This document shows, piece after piece, positions 1-9,362 of a stretch of DNA of 64,000 bases; position 1 is the first letter of the stretch, and every line of letters begins with the position of its first letter. A program made the translations under genes and the position numbers. The notes under the pieces were generated by a model. The model was given only the letters and a program-made list of their open reading frames with translations, was not told the DNA's origin and ran no database searches. Origin of the DNA: Cumulibacter soli (GTDB lineage Bacteria; Actinomycetota; Actinomycetes; Mycobacteriales; Antricoccaceae). The DNA is taken from NCBI RefSeq assembly GCF_004382795.1, contig NZ_SMSG01000001.1, positions 740,541 through 804,540 on the forward strand, given 5' to 3'.

Positions 1-561
1 TCATTCCCGGACGGCGTGCCACGAGAGGGACGTTGGTACTCGGTTCGCGCTATTGACGGCGCCCGCCTCACAATCGACATCGTGGTCCACGAGTCGGGCG
101 TCGCGGCGGCCTGGGCGGCGACAGCCGAACCGGGTAGCCGAATCGCGATCACCGGCCCAGATGGGCGCTATGGAGCCGATGTAGCGGTGGACTGGGAGTT
201 GATCGCGGCCGACATGACCGGCCTACCCGCAGCGCTTCGCATCCTTGCCGAATTGCCCGCGGGACGCCGCGCGATCGCCGTGCTCGAGGTCCAGGACGCC
301 GCGGATGAACAGCCGGTGAATTCCGCCGCTGACGTCGAGGTCCGGTGGCTACATAATCCGCAACACGGACACGCACCGAGTCTGCTCCCCGCGGCAATTC
401 GCGACCTGCGTTGGCTCGACGGTTCCCCGTACGTCTGGATGAGCGCCGAAGCCGCTGCAACGCGGGACATCCGCTCGTTCGCGCGCCGCGACAAAAAGGT
501 GCCCAACGGCTGCGCACACGTAGTCGGCTACTGGAGCATGCGGCGCAATACCGCGCGCTGA
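1..561 (+). CDS. Siderophore-interacting protein (FAD-binding ferric-siderophore reductase family), 5'-truncated by window edge
   Basis: The reading frame is open from base 1, so the N-terminus lies outside the window; the GTG at 16 is internal. The visible part has the family pattern: a flavin-domain stretch (RWYSVRAIDG, DIVVHESG, AAAWAATAEPGSRIAITGP) followed by the C-terminal NAD(P)H-binding-like half ending in CAHVVGYWSMRR. Members of this ViuB/YqjH-like family reduce ferric siderophores in the cytoplasm to release iron. It lies on the same strand as, and about 9 kb upstream of, the catecholate siderophore operon, so a shared role in iron use is an inference. Family assignment is confident; the substrate is not known. 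The 228-base gap to the next gene holds no recognisable signal. Confidence 0.85.
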   Translation, partial: SFPDGVPREGRWYSVRAIDGARLTIDIVVHESGVAAAWAATAEPGSRIAITGPDGRYGADVAVDWELIAADMTGLPAALRILAELPAGRRAIAVLEVQDAADEQPVNSAADVEVRWLHNPQHGHAPSLLPAAIRDLRWLDGSPYVWMSAEAAATRDIRSFARRDKKVPNGCAHVVGYWSMRRNTAR

Positions 562-789
562 CATCGCGACCCCAGGACAGTCCCCACCCTTCGTCACGCA
601 TATATCGGCGATGCCCACCCCAAGCACGCCCACGCCGGCATTCCATCGCCAACATCCGGTCGATCGACCAAGGTGCCCCGGCGAGTCGCGCGAGCCCGCA
701 TGCGGCACGCCACACGAAGGGCAAAAGTTGCCAGAGGCCACCGATAACGGCAAGGATGAAGGCCCGAGCGGCAGAAAGAGGCAACTGAG

Positions 790-2433
790 ATGGCGAACCA
801 CCCGCGGGCGGGTCAGCGTGCGACGAAGGACGACCTCGTCGACATCGAGGAATTGTTCGCGGCGTACTACCAACGGCAGCCCGATATCGCCGACCCCACC
901 CAGAAAGTCTCCTTCGGCACTAGCGGACACCGCGGCTCGTCGCTGAAGACGTCATTCAACGACGCACACATAGCCGCAACATCGCAGGCGATCGTGGAAT
1001 ACCGACAGAAGGAAGGTATTACCGGCCCACTATTCGTCGGCCGCGACACGCACGCGTTATCTGGTCCGGCGAAACAAACTGCGTTGGAAGTCTTCGCCGC
1101 GAACAACGTCCGCGTCGTCGTCGACGCGCGCGGCGGGTACACGCCGACGCCAGCGATATCGCACGCGATCTTGACCTATAACAACTCCGGCCGATCGGAT
1201 CGGGCTGACGGTATCTGCGTCACCCCTTCGCACAACCCTCCTACCGACGGCGGTTTCAAATACAACCCCCCGCACGGCGGTCCCGCTGGGGCCGACGTCA
1301 CCAGCCGCATCCAGGACCGCGCGAACGAACTGATCGCGACCGGGCTCGGCGGCGTGAAGCGAATCGGCATTGAGGAGGCGCGGTCCGCACCGACCACCGG
1401 TGTCCATGATTACCTGGATGCGTACGTATCTGACCTCAGTTCGATCATCGATATGGACGCGATCCGCGAAGCTGGTATCCGGATCGGAGCCGACCCGCTC
1501 GGCGGCGCATCAGTCCACTACTGGGCCGAGATCGCCAAACGTTATGACCTCGACCTGACGGTCGTCAACGACTCAGTCGACCCACAGTGGGGATTCATGA
1601 CACTTGACTGGGACGGCAAGATCCGGATGGACTGCTCCTCGCCGTATGCGATGGCCTCGCTGGTCGCGAACAAAGACAAGTTCGATATATCCACCGGCAA
1701 CGATGCGGACGCCGACCGGCACGGTATCGTGACTCCGGACGGCGGGTTGATGAACCCGAATCACTATCTGGCCGTCGCGATCGAGTACCTGTTCACCTGC
1801 CGGGCGAACTGGTCGCCGTCCGCTGCCATCGGGAAGACACTGGTGTCCTCCTCAATGATCGATCGGGTGGCCAACGCACTGGGCAGGCAACTCATCGAGG
1901 TCCCGGTTGGGTTCAAGTGGTTCGTCAACGGGCTCGCCGACGGCTCCATCGGATTCGGCGGCGAAGAGTCCGCCGGAGCGTCGTTCCTACGACGCAATGG
2001 GAAAGTCTGGACGACGGACAAGGACGGGATCATTCTCGCGCTACTCGCCGCGGAGATCCTTGCGGTCACTGAGAAGTCGCCGTCGCAATTGTACGAGGCG
2101 CTGACCGAGCAGTACGGCACGCCGGCCTATAGCAGGATCGATGCGCCGGCAACGCCGGAGCAAAAGACGAAGCTCGGCAAACTGAACGCGGCCGCCGTGA
2201 CGGCCACGACGCTGGCCGGCGAGGAAATTCTGTCGAAAACGACCGAGGCTCCTGGGAACAAGTCACCACTCGGCGGGCTGAAGGTCTCGACCGAAACGGG
2301 CTGGTTCGCGGCGCGCCCCTCGGGCACCGAGGACGTCTACAAGGTGTATGCCGAGTCGTTCAAGGGCGAACCCTCGCTGGCGAAGATCCAGGCCGAAGCA
2401 CAGCAGGTCGTGCACGACGCTATCGGCGAGTAA
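790..2433 (+). CDS. pgm: Alpha-D-glucose-specific phosphoglucomutase
   Basis: Interconverts glucose 1-phosphate and glucose 6-phosphate in the cytoplasm, linking glycolysis to glycogen and nucleotide-sugar synthesis. At 547 residues it has the usual length of the bacterial Pgm branch. Visible motifs are the phosphoserine loop TPSHNPP (about residue 144), the metal-binding loop GNDADADRHG (about 302), the sugar-recognition loop GGEESAGAS (about 390) and the C-terminal phosphate-binding loop RPSGTEDVYK. The ATG at 790 follows GAAAGAGG with good spacing. Through UDP-glucose it could feed the UDP-glucose dehydrogenase encoded at 37 kb, but the two genes are not linked in an operon. Confidence 0.95.
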   Translation: MANHPRAGQRATKDDLVDIEELFAAYYQRQPDIADPTQKVSFGTSGHRGSSLKTSFNDAHIAATSQAIVEYRQKEGITGPLFVGRDTHALSGPAKQTALEVFAANNVRVVVDARGGYTPTPAISHAILTYNNSGRSDRADGICVTPSHNPPTDGGFKYNPPHGGPAGADVTSRIQDRANELIATGLGGVKRIGIEEARSAPTTGVHDYLDAYVSDLSSIIDMDAIREAGIRIGADPLGGASVHYWAEIAKRYDLDLTVVNDSVDPQWGFMTLDWDGKIRMDCSSPYAMASLVANKDKFDISTGNDADADRHGIVTPDGGLMNPNHYLAVAIEYLFTCRANWSPSAAIGKTLVSSSMIDRVANALGRQLIEVPVGFKWFVNGLADGSIGFGGEESAGASFLRRNGKVWTTDKDGIILALLAAEILAVTEKSPSQLYEALTEQYGTPAYSRIDAPATPEQKTKLGKLNAAAVTATTLAGEEILSKTTEAPGNKSPLGGLKVSTETGWFAARPSGTEDVYKVYAESFKGEPSLAKIQAEAQQVVHDAIGE

Positions 2434-2489
2434 CGCCGGTCCTGTCCGAGGACCCACCCGTCCCGCCATCGCCCTGGCACAATTGGCGC

Positions 2490-4733
2490 ATGACATCGGC
2501 ACCCAGACCATCTCCCGAGCCGACCTCCGCGAGGCGGAGATCCCGGGTTCGTGTTGGTCCGGCGCTGATCGTCGCACTCGTCATCGCGGCCTGGCTGTCG
2601 ATCGCTGGCCTCGGTGGCGCCTCATTGGGCAGCCTTGGACAGGTCACCTCCAACGACGAATCTTCGTGGCTGCCGGAGTCGGCGGAATCCGTGCTCGCGA
2701 ACGCGAAACTCGCTGAACTTGACGACACCGGGGCGCTACCGGCGCTCGTCGTACTTCTCGGCGATTCCGTGGGACCGGACCTCCCGAATGAGGGCGGTAC
2801 TCAGCCCGGAGGGTCAACCAGTCCCGGCTCGGACCCATCGGGAGGACCCGAGTCGCCATATGCCAGCTACGGCGCCGATGTCGCCGCCGAGGTTTATATC
2901 GACGACGTCCCGCTGAACGACCTGTTGGCTGTCGGCCAGTCGGTCACCGCCGTGCCTGCTAATGACGGTTCCGGCATCTTGCTCATCGTGCCGCTGGACG
3001 CGAAGCAGATGGGTGAAACGCTCGACGATGGCGAATCCCAACTGGCCATGACCGTCGATCAACTGCGTGAGTCGCTTACGCAGGTCACGGGCGCCGAACA
3101 AATCTTCATCACCGGTCCGGCCGGATTCGCGAACGACATCAGCGCGGCATTTGCGGGAATCGACGGCGTCCTGCTACTAGTCACCCTCAGCGTCGTACTG
3201 ATCATCCTGCTGCTGGTCTACCGATCCGTGGTGCTTCCGCTGATCGTGCTATTCACTTCTGTCAGCGGACTTGCCCTGGCTGGGTTCGTGGTCTATCGCT
3301 TGGCGAAGGCCGACGTCCTCGTCGTGAGCGGGCAGACCCAGGGCATTCTGTTCATCCTCGTGGTCGGCGCGGCCACCGACTACGGACTGCTGCTCGTCGC
3401 CCGTTATCGCGAGGAACTCGAACGACACGAGCGTCCGCTCGATGCGATGAAGGTGGCCTGGCGGGCGTGCCTCGAACCGATCGCGGCATCCGCCGGCACT
3501 GTCATCGCGGCGCTGCTGTGTCTGACGCTGTCCGATCTCAACTCCAATCAAGGACTCGGACCGGTTGGCGCAATCGGCATCGTCGCTGCTTTGGTAGCCG
3601 CGCTCACGCTATTGCCCGCACTTCTCCTCCTCGGCCGCGGCGTATTTTGGCCACGGATCCCCCGATTCGGACACGACCCCGTCGAGAAACAGGGGTTGTG
3701 GGCGCGGATCTCGCACCTCGTCGAGGCCAGACCACGTCAGATCTGGCTCACGGTCGCCGCGATTCTGATCGCCTTCTGCTTCGCCGTACCGACATTCAAA
3801 GCCAATGGCACCAGCGAGGCCGAGGTCTTTATGACCGAGGTTGACGCGGTCACCGGACAAGAGATCCTCGACGAACGTTTCGATGCGGCAGCAGCCGATC
3901 CGATCCAGATCCTCGTCCCAGCGATCGACGCTGGCTCTGTGGCCGACGCCGTTGAAAATGTCGAGGGCGTCGAGGGTGTATCCGTCGGATCCCAGGAAAC
4001 CTCGGACGGTTACGTCGAGGTGAGAGTCATCGCTGAGGACGCCGGTCACACCGCAGACCTCGTCACCGAGATTAGGCCGATCGTGCACGCGACCAACTCT
4101 GATGCGATGGTCGGCGGCCGGGCCGCAGTGGACGTCGATACCCGCGAGACGGCTCAGCGAGACCTCACTGTCATCATCCCGGTGGTGCTCGTGGTCGTGC
4201 TGGTCATCCTGATCGCACTGCTACGCGCGATCGTCGCACCGCTGATGCTGATCACCGCGACCGCCGTGTCGTTCGGCACGGCGCTGGGGGTATCGGCACT
4301 GGTGTTCAACCATGTGCTCGACTTTCCCGGCGCCGACCCCACGGTGCCACTTCTCGGTTTCATCTTCTTGGTCGCGCTCGGCGTCGATTATTCGATCTTC
4401 CTGATGACGCGTGCTCGCGAAGAGGTCGGCACACTCGGCCCACGCGACGGCGTCGCTCACGCACTTCGCGTGACCGGTCCGGTGATCACGAACGCCGGGG
4501 TCGTGTTGGCCGCGACGTTCGCCGCATTGTCGGTGCTACCGCTGTTGTTCATGGTGCAGATCGCTTTTGTAGTCGCCTTCGGCGTCCTCCTCGACACCCT
4601 CGTCGTGCGCTCATTCCTGGTTCCGGCGATGGCGATCGACGCCGGCCGACACACCTGGTGGCCGTCCCGGCTCAGCGCGGATCGAGGAACCGATCGGGCC
4701 GCAGGAAAAGAATTCCACCCAACGCACACGTAA
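2490..4733 (+). CDS. MMPL/RND-family transporter
   Basis: A 747-residue integral membrane protein of the MMPL branch of RND transporters, which export lipids, polyketides or drugs using the proton gradient. One N-terminal helix (about residues 25-45) is followed by a large exported loop, then a block of helices (about 235-375), a second large loop, and a second helix block (about 550-725). The two halves are repeats, as expected. Proton-relay-type segments are seen in GAATDYGLLLVARYREE and GVDYSIFLMTRAREE, with the paired D-Y of the family. It is shorter than mycobacterial MmpL lipid exporters and more like the YdfJ/ActII-3 type. No MmpS partner or regulator is adjacent; the substrate is unknown. 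Confidence 0.88.
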   Translation: MTSAPRPSPEPTSARRRSRVRVGPALIVALVIAAWLSIAGLGGASLGSLGQVTSNDESSWLPESAESVLANAKLAELDDTGALPALVVLLGDSVGPDLPNEGGTQPGGSTSPGSDPSGGPESPYASYGADVAAEVYIDDVPLNDLLAVGQSVTAVPANDGSGILLIVPLDAKQMGETLDDGESQLAMTVDQLRESLTQVTGAEQIFITGPAGFANDISAAFAGIDGVLLLVTLSVVLIILLLVYRSVVLPLIVLFTSVSGLALAGFVVYRLAKADVLVVSGQTQGILFILVVGAATDYGLLLVARYREELERHERPLDAMKVAWRACLEPIAASAGTVIAALLCLTLSDLNSNQGLGPVGAIGIVAALVAALTLLPALLLLGRGVFWPRIPRFGHDPVEKQGLWARISHLVEARPRQIWLTVAAILIAFCFAVPTFKANGTSEAEVFMTEVDAVTGQEILDERFDAAAADPIQILVPAIDAGSVADAVENVEGVEGVSVGSQETSDGYVEVRVIAEDAGHTADLVTEIRPIVHATNSDAMVGGRAAVDVDTRETAQRDLTVIIPVVLVVVLVILIALLRAIVAPLMLITATAVSFGTALGVSALVFNHVLDFPGADPTVPLLGFIFLVALGVDYSIFLMTRAREEVGTLGPRDGVAHALRVTGPVITNAGVVLAATFAALSVLPLLFMVQIAFVVAFGVLLDTLVVRSFLVPAMAIDAGRHTWWPSRLSADRGTDRAAGKEFHPTHT

Positions 4734-4765
4734 ACCCTTCCGCATGTGTCCGCGGTCACCTAATG

Positions 4766-4790
4766 TGACGGGTGGTTGATCCACCTGTCA
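4766..4790 (+). terminator. Weak hairpin after the MMPL gene
   Basis: The arms 4766-4775 and 4781-4790 pair over 10 bp with one G-U, closing a 5-base loop. There is no clear U-tract. It may end the MMPL transcript or simply lie in the leader of the downstream dehydrogenase. Confidence 0.35.
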
Positions 4791-4863
4791 GGTTGTCTCG
4801 CCTCACGCAGCACCATTCCGCGTGGGGCGAGTCGGATCCGCACCGCCTAGGAGGAGCGAGAAA

Positions 4864-6006
4864 ATGAAGGTCAAGGCAGCAATCATGAAGACCCCGGACG
4901 CCCGGGAGTGGTCGGTCGAGACCATTGATGTCGGCGACCCGGTAGCCAGCGAGGTCCAGGTCAAATTGACCGTCTCAGGCTTGTGCCACTCGGATGAGCA
5001 TGTGCTCAACGGCGCCACCCCGATGGCGTTCCATCCGGTTCTTGGCGGGCACGAAGGTGCCGGCGTCGTGACCAAGGTCGGGCCCGGAGTCACCGACTAC
5101 AAAGAGGGCGACCACGTCGTCCTCGCGTTCATCCCGGCCTGCGGTAAGTGCCGCCCCTGCTCGAAGGGCTTGCAGAATCTCTGCGACCTCGGCGCCGGTC
5201 TGCTCACCGGTCAAGCCATCTCCGACGGCACCTTCCGCTACAACACCGAAGGTGGCGATCCCATCGTGCCGATGTGCCTGTTGGGCACCTTCTCGCCGTA
5301 CGTCACCGTGCACGAGGCATCGGTCGTCAAGATTGAGGACGACATTCCGCTGGACAAGGCCGCGCTGCTCGGCTGCGGCGTGTCCACCGGTTGGGGTTCA
5401 GCCACCGAGATCGGCGGCACCAAGGTCGGCGACACGGTCGTCGTCATGGGCTGCGGCGGCGTCGGCATGAACGCCGTCCAGGGCGCGGCCTCCGCGGGCG
5501 CGCGCTACGTCGTTGCCGTCGACCCGGTCGAGTCCAAGCGCGAGAAGGCGATGGAACTCGGCGCCACCCACGCGTTCGCCTCCATGGAAGAAGCAATGGA
5601 GCCGGTCAACGAACTGACCTGGGGCACGATGGCCGATGTCACCATCGAGACCGTCGGCGACGTTCAGGGTGAGGACATCAAGGCGTGCACCGACATCACC
5701 GGCAAGGGCGGCACCATCGTCGTCACCGGCATGGGTGATTACCAGAAAGAGGACGTCAAACTCTCGCTCTTCGAGTTGACGCTGCTACAGAAGCGCGTGC
5801 AGGGCGCGATCTTCGGCGGCACCAGCCCGCGCACCCAGATTCCGCACCTGGTCAACATGTACCGCTCGGGTCAGCTCAAGCTCGACGAACTGATCACCAA
5901 GGAGTACACCCTGGACCAGATCAACGAGGGCTACCAAGACATGCGTGACGGTAAGAACGTCCGCGGCGTTGTCCGCTACACCGACGCAGACATCGTGAGC
6001 GCCTAG
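4864..6006 (+). CDS. NDMA-dependent (MDO-type) alcohol dehydrogenase, paralogue 1
   Basis: A 380-residue zinc-dependent medium-chain dehydrogenase of the actinobacterial nicotinoprotein group, assayed in vitro with N,N-dimethyl-4-nitrosoaniline, in which NAD(H) is tightly bound. The catalytic zinc site begins at LCHSDEH (Cys41) with GGHEGAG (His63, Glu64). The structural zinc site is CGKCRPC plus Cys107. The nucleotide-binding loop is GCGGVGMNAVQG near residue 203. An in-frame GTG exists at 4822, but the ATG at 4864 follows AGGAGGAGCG at ideal spacing and the homologous N-terminus starts here. It is the first of three tandem paralogues; a strong hairpin follows directly, so it is probably its own transcript. 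The physiological alcohol is unknown. Confidence 0.93.
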   Translation: MKVKAAIMKTPDAREWSVETIDVGDPVASEVQVKLTVSGLCHSDEHVLNGATPMAFHPVLGGHEGAGVVTKVGPGVTDYKEGDHVVLAFIPACGKCRPCSKGLQNLCDLGAGLLTGQAISDGTFRYNTEGGDPIVPMCLLGTFSPYVTVHEASVVKIEDDIPLDKAALLGCGVSTGWGSATEIGGTKVGDTVVVMGCGGVGMNAVQGAASAGARYVVAVDPVESKREKAMELGATHAFASMEEAMEPVNELTWGTMADVTIETVGDVQGEDIKACTDITGKGGTIVVTGMGDYQKEDVKLSLFELTLLQKRVQGAIFGGTSPRTQIPHLVNMYRSGQLKLDELITKEYTLDQINEGYQDMRDGKNVRGVVRYTDADIVSA

Positions 6007-6014
6007 ACCCACCA

Positions 6015-6059
6015 CCGAAAGGCACCCGCTTTCTATACTGGAGAGTGGGTGCCTTTCGG
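6015..6059 (+). terminator. Hairpin terminator after dehydrogenase 1
   Basis: A perfect 13-bp inverted repeat (6015-6027 with 6047-6059) with a 19-base loop, starting 9 bases after the stop codon and followed by GTTTCT. It separates paralogue 1 from paralogue 2. Confidence 0.8.
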
Positions 6060-6147
6060 CGTTTCTGGACAGTTGCCGCGATCCGACTGCAGTACGACGA
6101 TGCGCGCCTGGCAGGCTGTCTATAGAAAAATGATCCTGAGGAGTGTC

Positions 6148-7284
6148 ATGAAGTTGAACGCAGCCGTCCTGAACGGAGTCGGGCAGGACTGGGAAATCCG
6201 TGAGATCGAACTTGGCGACCCAGTCGCCGGCGAGGTCCAGGTCAAACTGACTGCATCTGGCCTGTGCCACTCCGACGAGCACCTGCGCACCGGCGCCAGC
6301 CCGGTACCGTTCATGCCGGTCATCGGCGGCCACGAAGGGGCCGGCGTGGTGACGAAGGTCGGACCCGGCGTCAGCGATTTCGAGGAGGGCGACCACGTCG
6401 TCCTCGCTTTCATTCCGGCGTGCGGTAAATGCCGGATGTGCGCCAAGGGTCTGCAGAATCTGTGCGATCTCGGCGCTGGGCTGGTCAAGGGGAAGGCCAT
6501 CGCCGACCGCACGTTCCGTTACACCGTTGACGGCCAGCCGGCGATTCCGATGTGCTTACTGGGCACCTTCTCGCCGTACGTCACCGTGCACGAAGCGTCC
6601 GTCGTGAAGATCGAAAAAGACATTCCGCTGGATAAGGCCGCACTGCTCGGCTGCGGCGTGTCCACCGGTTGGGGTTCGGCCACCGAGATCGGCGGGACGA
6701 AGGCCGGCGATACGGTCGTCGTGATGGGCTGCGGCGGCGTCGGCATGAACGCCGTCCAGGGCGCGGCGGCCGCTGGGGCGCGCTACGTCGTTGCCGTCGA
6801 TCCGGTCGAGTCCAAGCGCGAACAGGCCATGCAGTTCGGCGCCACCCACGCATACGCCTCGATCGAAGACGCCATGGGCCCGGTCGCTGACATCAGCTGG
6901 GGCACGATGGCCGATGTCAGCATCATCACCGTCGGCGACATCCAGGGCGAAGACGTCCAGGCTGCCGCCGGTATCACGGGGAAGGGCGGCACCATCGTCG
7001 TCACCGGCATGGGCGACTTCGCCAAGCAAGACGTGAAGTTGAACCTGTTTGAACTCACCCTGCTGCAGAAGAACCTTCAGGGTGCGATCTTCGGCGGGAT
7101 CGGTCCGCGTCAGCAGATTCCGCAGTTGCTGGGCATGTACCGCTCGGGTCAGCTCAAGCTCGACGAGCTGATCACCAAGGAGTACAAGCTCTCGGAGATC
7201 AACCAGGGCTACCAGGACATGCGCGATGGCAAGAACATCCGCGGCATCATCCGCTACACCGAGGAAGACTGGGCCGGCCGGTAA
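6148..7284 (+). CDS. NDMA-dependent (MDO-type) alcohol dehydrogenase, paralogue 2
   Basis: 378 residues with the same architecture as the flanking paralogues: catalytic zinc motif LCHSDEH, structural zinc cluster CGKCRMC, and nucleotide-binding loop GCGGVGMNAVQG. It is the most divergent of the three in the coenzyme domain (for example MQFGATHAYAS and IGPRQQIPQLLGMY). The ATG at 6148 follows GAGGAG at 6138-6143; in-frame upstream starts at 6049 and 6130 lack such a site and would read through the preceding hairpin region. Hairpins on both sides suggest separate transcription and therefore separate regulation of each copy. The substrate is unknown. Confidence 0.93.
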   Translation: MKLNAAVLNGVGQDWEIREIELGDPVAGEVQVKLTASGLCHSDEHLRTGASPVPFMPVIGGHEGAGVVTKVGPGVSDFEEGDHVVLAFIPACGKCRMCAKGLQNLCDLGAGLVKGKAIADRTFRYTVDGQPAIPMCLLGTFSPYVTVHEASVVKIEKDIPLDKAALLGCGVSTGWGSATEIGGTKAGDTVVVMGCGGVGMNAVQGAAAAGARYVVAVDPVESKREQAMQFGATHAYASIEDAMGPVADISWGTMADVSIITVGDIQGEDVQAAAGITGKGGTIVVTGMGDFAKQDVKLNLFELTLLQKNLQGAIFGGIGPRQQIPQLLGMYRSGQLKLDELITKEYKLSEINQGYQDMRDGKNIRGIIRYTEEDWAGR

Positions 7285-7320
7285 CACGGGCTTCGACACT
7301 CCGATTCCAGCAGCACCCGA

Positions 7321-7359
7321 CGCGCGGGTGCGCCCCATCGCCAGGGGCGCACCCGCGCG
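7321..7359 (+). terminator. Hairpin terminator after dehydrogenase 2
   Basis: A perfect 16-bp GC-rich inverted repeat (7321-7336 with 7344-7359) with a 7-base loop, 36 bases after the stop. It resembles a GC-rich actinobacterial terminator without a long U-tract. Confidence 0.8.
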
Positions 7360-7486
7360 TTGTCGTCGGATAACCCAGCTCTCGATCCGTTGTACCGATC
7401 GAGAAGTCCGAATGTCGGACGGCGGTGGCGTTGTCAGTCTCATAGTGATGTGCTGATCACAGCATTGACCGCGCGAAAGGATGCAT

Positions 7487-8623
7487 ATGAAGACCAAGGG
7501 TGCTGTATTGCTGAGCCCAGAGGACAAGGAGTGGACGGTCACCGACATTGACGTCGGCGAGCCGGTCGCTGGTGAGGTCATGGTCAAGCTCGCTGCTTCT
7601 GGCCTATGCCACTCCGACGAACATCTGCTGACCGGGGCGAGCCCGATCCCGACGTATCCAATGATCGGCGGCCACGAAGGCGCCGGCGAAGTGGTCAAGG
7701 TGGGTGAAGGCGTCACCGGTATCGAGGTCGGTGACCACGTCGTACTCGCGTTCATCCCCGCGTGCGGAAAGTGCCGCCCATGCTCCAAAGGACTGCACAA
7801 CCTGTGCGACGAGGGCGCGCGCTTGCTGACCGGTCAGGCAATCGCCGACGACACGTACCGAGTCACCAAGGACGGTCAGCCCGTACCGCAGATGTGCCTG
7901 CTGGGCACGTTCTCGCCGTACGTCACGGTGCACGAGCACTCGGTGGTGAAGATTGAGAAGGACGTCCCGCTGCACAAGGTCGCGCTGATTGGCTGTGGCG
8001 TCTCCACTGGCTGGGGCTCGGCTACTGCGATCGGTGAGGTTTCGGTTGGCGACACGGTCGTGGTCATGGGCTGCGGCGGCGTCGGCATGAACGCCGTCCA
8101 AGGCGCAGCCGCCGCCGGCGCGCGCTACGTCGTCGCCGTAGACCCGGTCGAACTCAAGCGCGAGAATGCGATGGAACTCGGCGCCACCCACGCGTTCGCC
8201 TCCATGGAAGAAGCAATGGAGCCGGTGAACCAACTGACGTGGGGCACGATGGCCGACGTCACCATCGAAACCGTGGGTGACGTGCAGGGCGAAGACCTCA
8301 AAGCCTGCACCGACATCACCGGCAAGGGCGGCACCGTTGTCGTCACCGGCATGGGTGACGCTGCCAAGGAGGACGTCAAACTCTCGCTCTTCGAGTTGAC
8401 GCTGCTACAGAAGCGCGTGCAGGGTGCGATCTTCGGCGGGACGAGCCCGCGTACGACGATCCCGCACCTGGTGAACATGTACCGCTCGGGTCAGCTCAAG
8501 CTCGACGAACTGATCACCAAGGAATACAAGCTCTCGGAGATCAACCAGGGCTACCAGGACATGCGCGACGGTAAGAACATCCGCGGCATCATCCGCTACA
8601 CCGAGGAGGACTGGGCCGTATAG
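7487..8623 (+). CDS. NDMA-dependent (MDO-type) alcohol dehydrogenase, paralogue 3
   Basis: 378 residues, same family as the two genes before it, with LCHSDEH, CGKCRPC and GCGGVGMNAVQG all intact. The middle of the coenzyme domain is nearly identical to paralogue 1 (MELGATHAFAS, IFGGTSPRT), whereas the last 40 residues match paralogue 2 (KLSEINQGYQDMRDG, GIIRYTEEDW). This suggests recombination or gene conversion inside the array. The ATG at 7487 follows GAAAGG with 6 bases between; the in-frame ATG at 7481 would abut that site, so 7487 is preferred. A double hairpin follows. Confidence 0.93.
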   Translation: MKTKGAVLLSPEDKEWTVTDIDVGEPVAGEVMVKLAASGLCHSDEHLLTGASPIPTYPMIGGHEGAGEVVKVGEGVTGIEVGDHVVLAFIPACGKCRPCSKGLHNLCDEGARLLTGQAIADDTYRVTKDGQPVPQMCLLGTFSPYVTVHEHSVVKIEKDVPLHKVALIGCGVSTGWGSATAIGEVSVGDTVVVMGCGGVGMNAVQGAAAAGARYVVAVDPVELKRENAMELGATHAFASMEEAMEPVNQLTWGTMADVTIETVGDVQGEDLKACTDITGKGGTVVVTGMGDAAKEDVKLSLFELTLLQKRVQGAIFGGTSPRTTIPHLVNMYRSGQLKLDELITKEYKLSEINQGYQDMRDGKNIRGIIRYTEEDWAV

Positions 8624-8638
8624 GTCTAGTCTCATCCG

Positions 8639-8710
8639 GCCGACGCATAGGCGTCGGCATGGGGCACAGACACCCGAGGGGCGGCGGAACATAGCGTTCC
8701 GCCGCCCCTC
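8639..8710 (+). terminator. Two consecutive hairpins after dehydrogenase 3
   Basis: A first 8-bp perfect stem (8639-8646 with 8651-8658, loop ATAG) is followed by a 15-bp perfect stem (8676-8690 with 8696-8710, loop ATAGC) ending in CTCTCTGT. The second is the likely terminator and may also serve the convergent minus-strand gene ending at 8746. Confidence 0.8.
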
Positions 8711-8745
8711 TCTGTGCGGGTATCGGCCGTACCTGTCGTGGGCGC

Positions 8746-9282
8746 CTACGCGGCGAAGACAGCGCCTCGATTCTCCGGCGTCGTAGCGATGACCACCCTC
8801 GGCTCTGGCCGAGCGGGCATGAGCACTCGACGCGCGAGCCGTGAGTACGGCGCCCATGCGGTCGGACGGCGAACCGACGCCCCGGTGGCACGGGCGAGCG
8901 CGTCGAACACATCCTCTATATAAGAGTCATAGAGCGGACGCCCGACGCTCATCCACCACAATCTGGCTTTCACGCCCGATCGGAGCTGCACCCGGTGCCG
9001 AACCTCGCAAGCGAGTCGGTCTTGGCGGATTTCATACGCATGAGCGCCGACTAACGGTCCCTCGACCGGGTGCTCGCCCTCGGCTAGGTCGAGCGGACCA
9101 AACATCGGATGCCCCGGACGCTCCGCCGCATCCAACGTCGCCAGCGCCTTCCGTACGTCGCATGCTCGAACTGGGTATCGGCGGCGTCGAGTTTCGGTAA
9201 TCACTTCGGTCCTCCCATCGCCTCTGCCGATAAGTCTGGCGGCTCGGCGCGCTGAGCGGATCAGCCCAGCGGATGAATCCAT
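8746..9282 (-). CDS. Hypothetical protein, divergent from the siderophore operon
   Basis: 178 residues, not recognised. The ATG at 9282 opens a frame without gaps; the protein is arginine-rich at the N-terminus with a mixed alpha/beta-looking middle (PLDLAEGEHPVEGPLVG, VGRPLYDSYIEDVFDAL). No signal peptide, membrane segment or cysteine cluster is seen. It is transcribed away from entA, and the shared 126-base gap contains the iron boxes, so iron regulation is possible. The overlapping plus-strand frames in the same interval look like shadows. It could still be a spurious frame, but nothing else explains this roughly 540-base stretch. Confidence 0.55.
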   Translation of the reverse strand: MDSSAGLIRSARRAARLIGRGDGRTEVITETRRRRYPVRACDVRKALATLDAAERPGHPMFGPLDLAEGEHPVEGPLVGAHAYEIRQDRLACEVRHRVQLRSGVKARLWWMSVGRPLYDSYIEDVFDALARATGASVRRPTAWAPYSRLARRVLMPARPEPRVVIATTPENRGAVFAA

Positions 9283-9362
9283 GTCCCCCTCAGGGACGAT
9301 GCGACCGGCGGCCGCGTTCCACTCGGTCGACCGGGCAGTGCGCGAGAACGAACCGACCTATG

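Noticed and set aside
6556..7800. 414-codon minus-strand open frame opposite dehydrogenases 2 and 3
   Set aside because: It runs antisense across two clear enzymes and a terminator; its composition is a mirror of the sense codon bias, with no recognisable domain.
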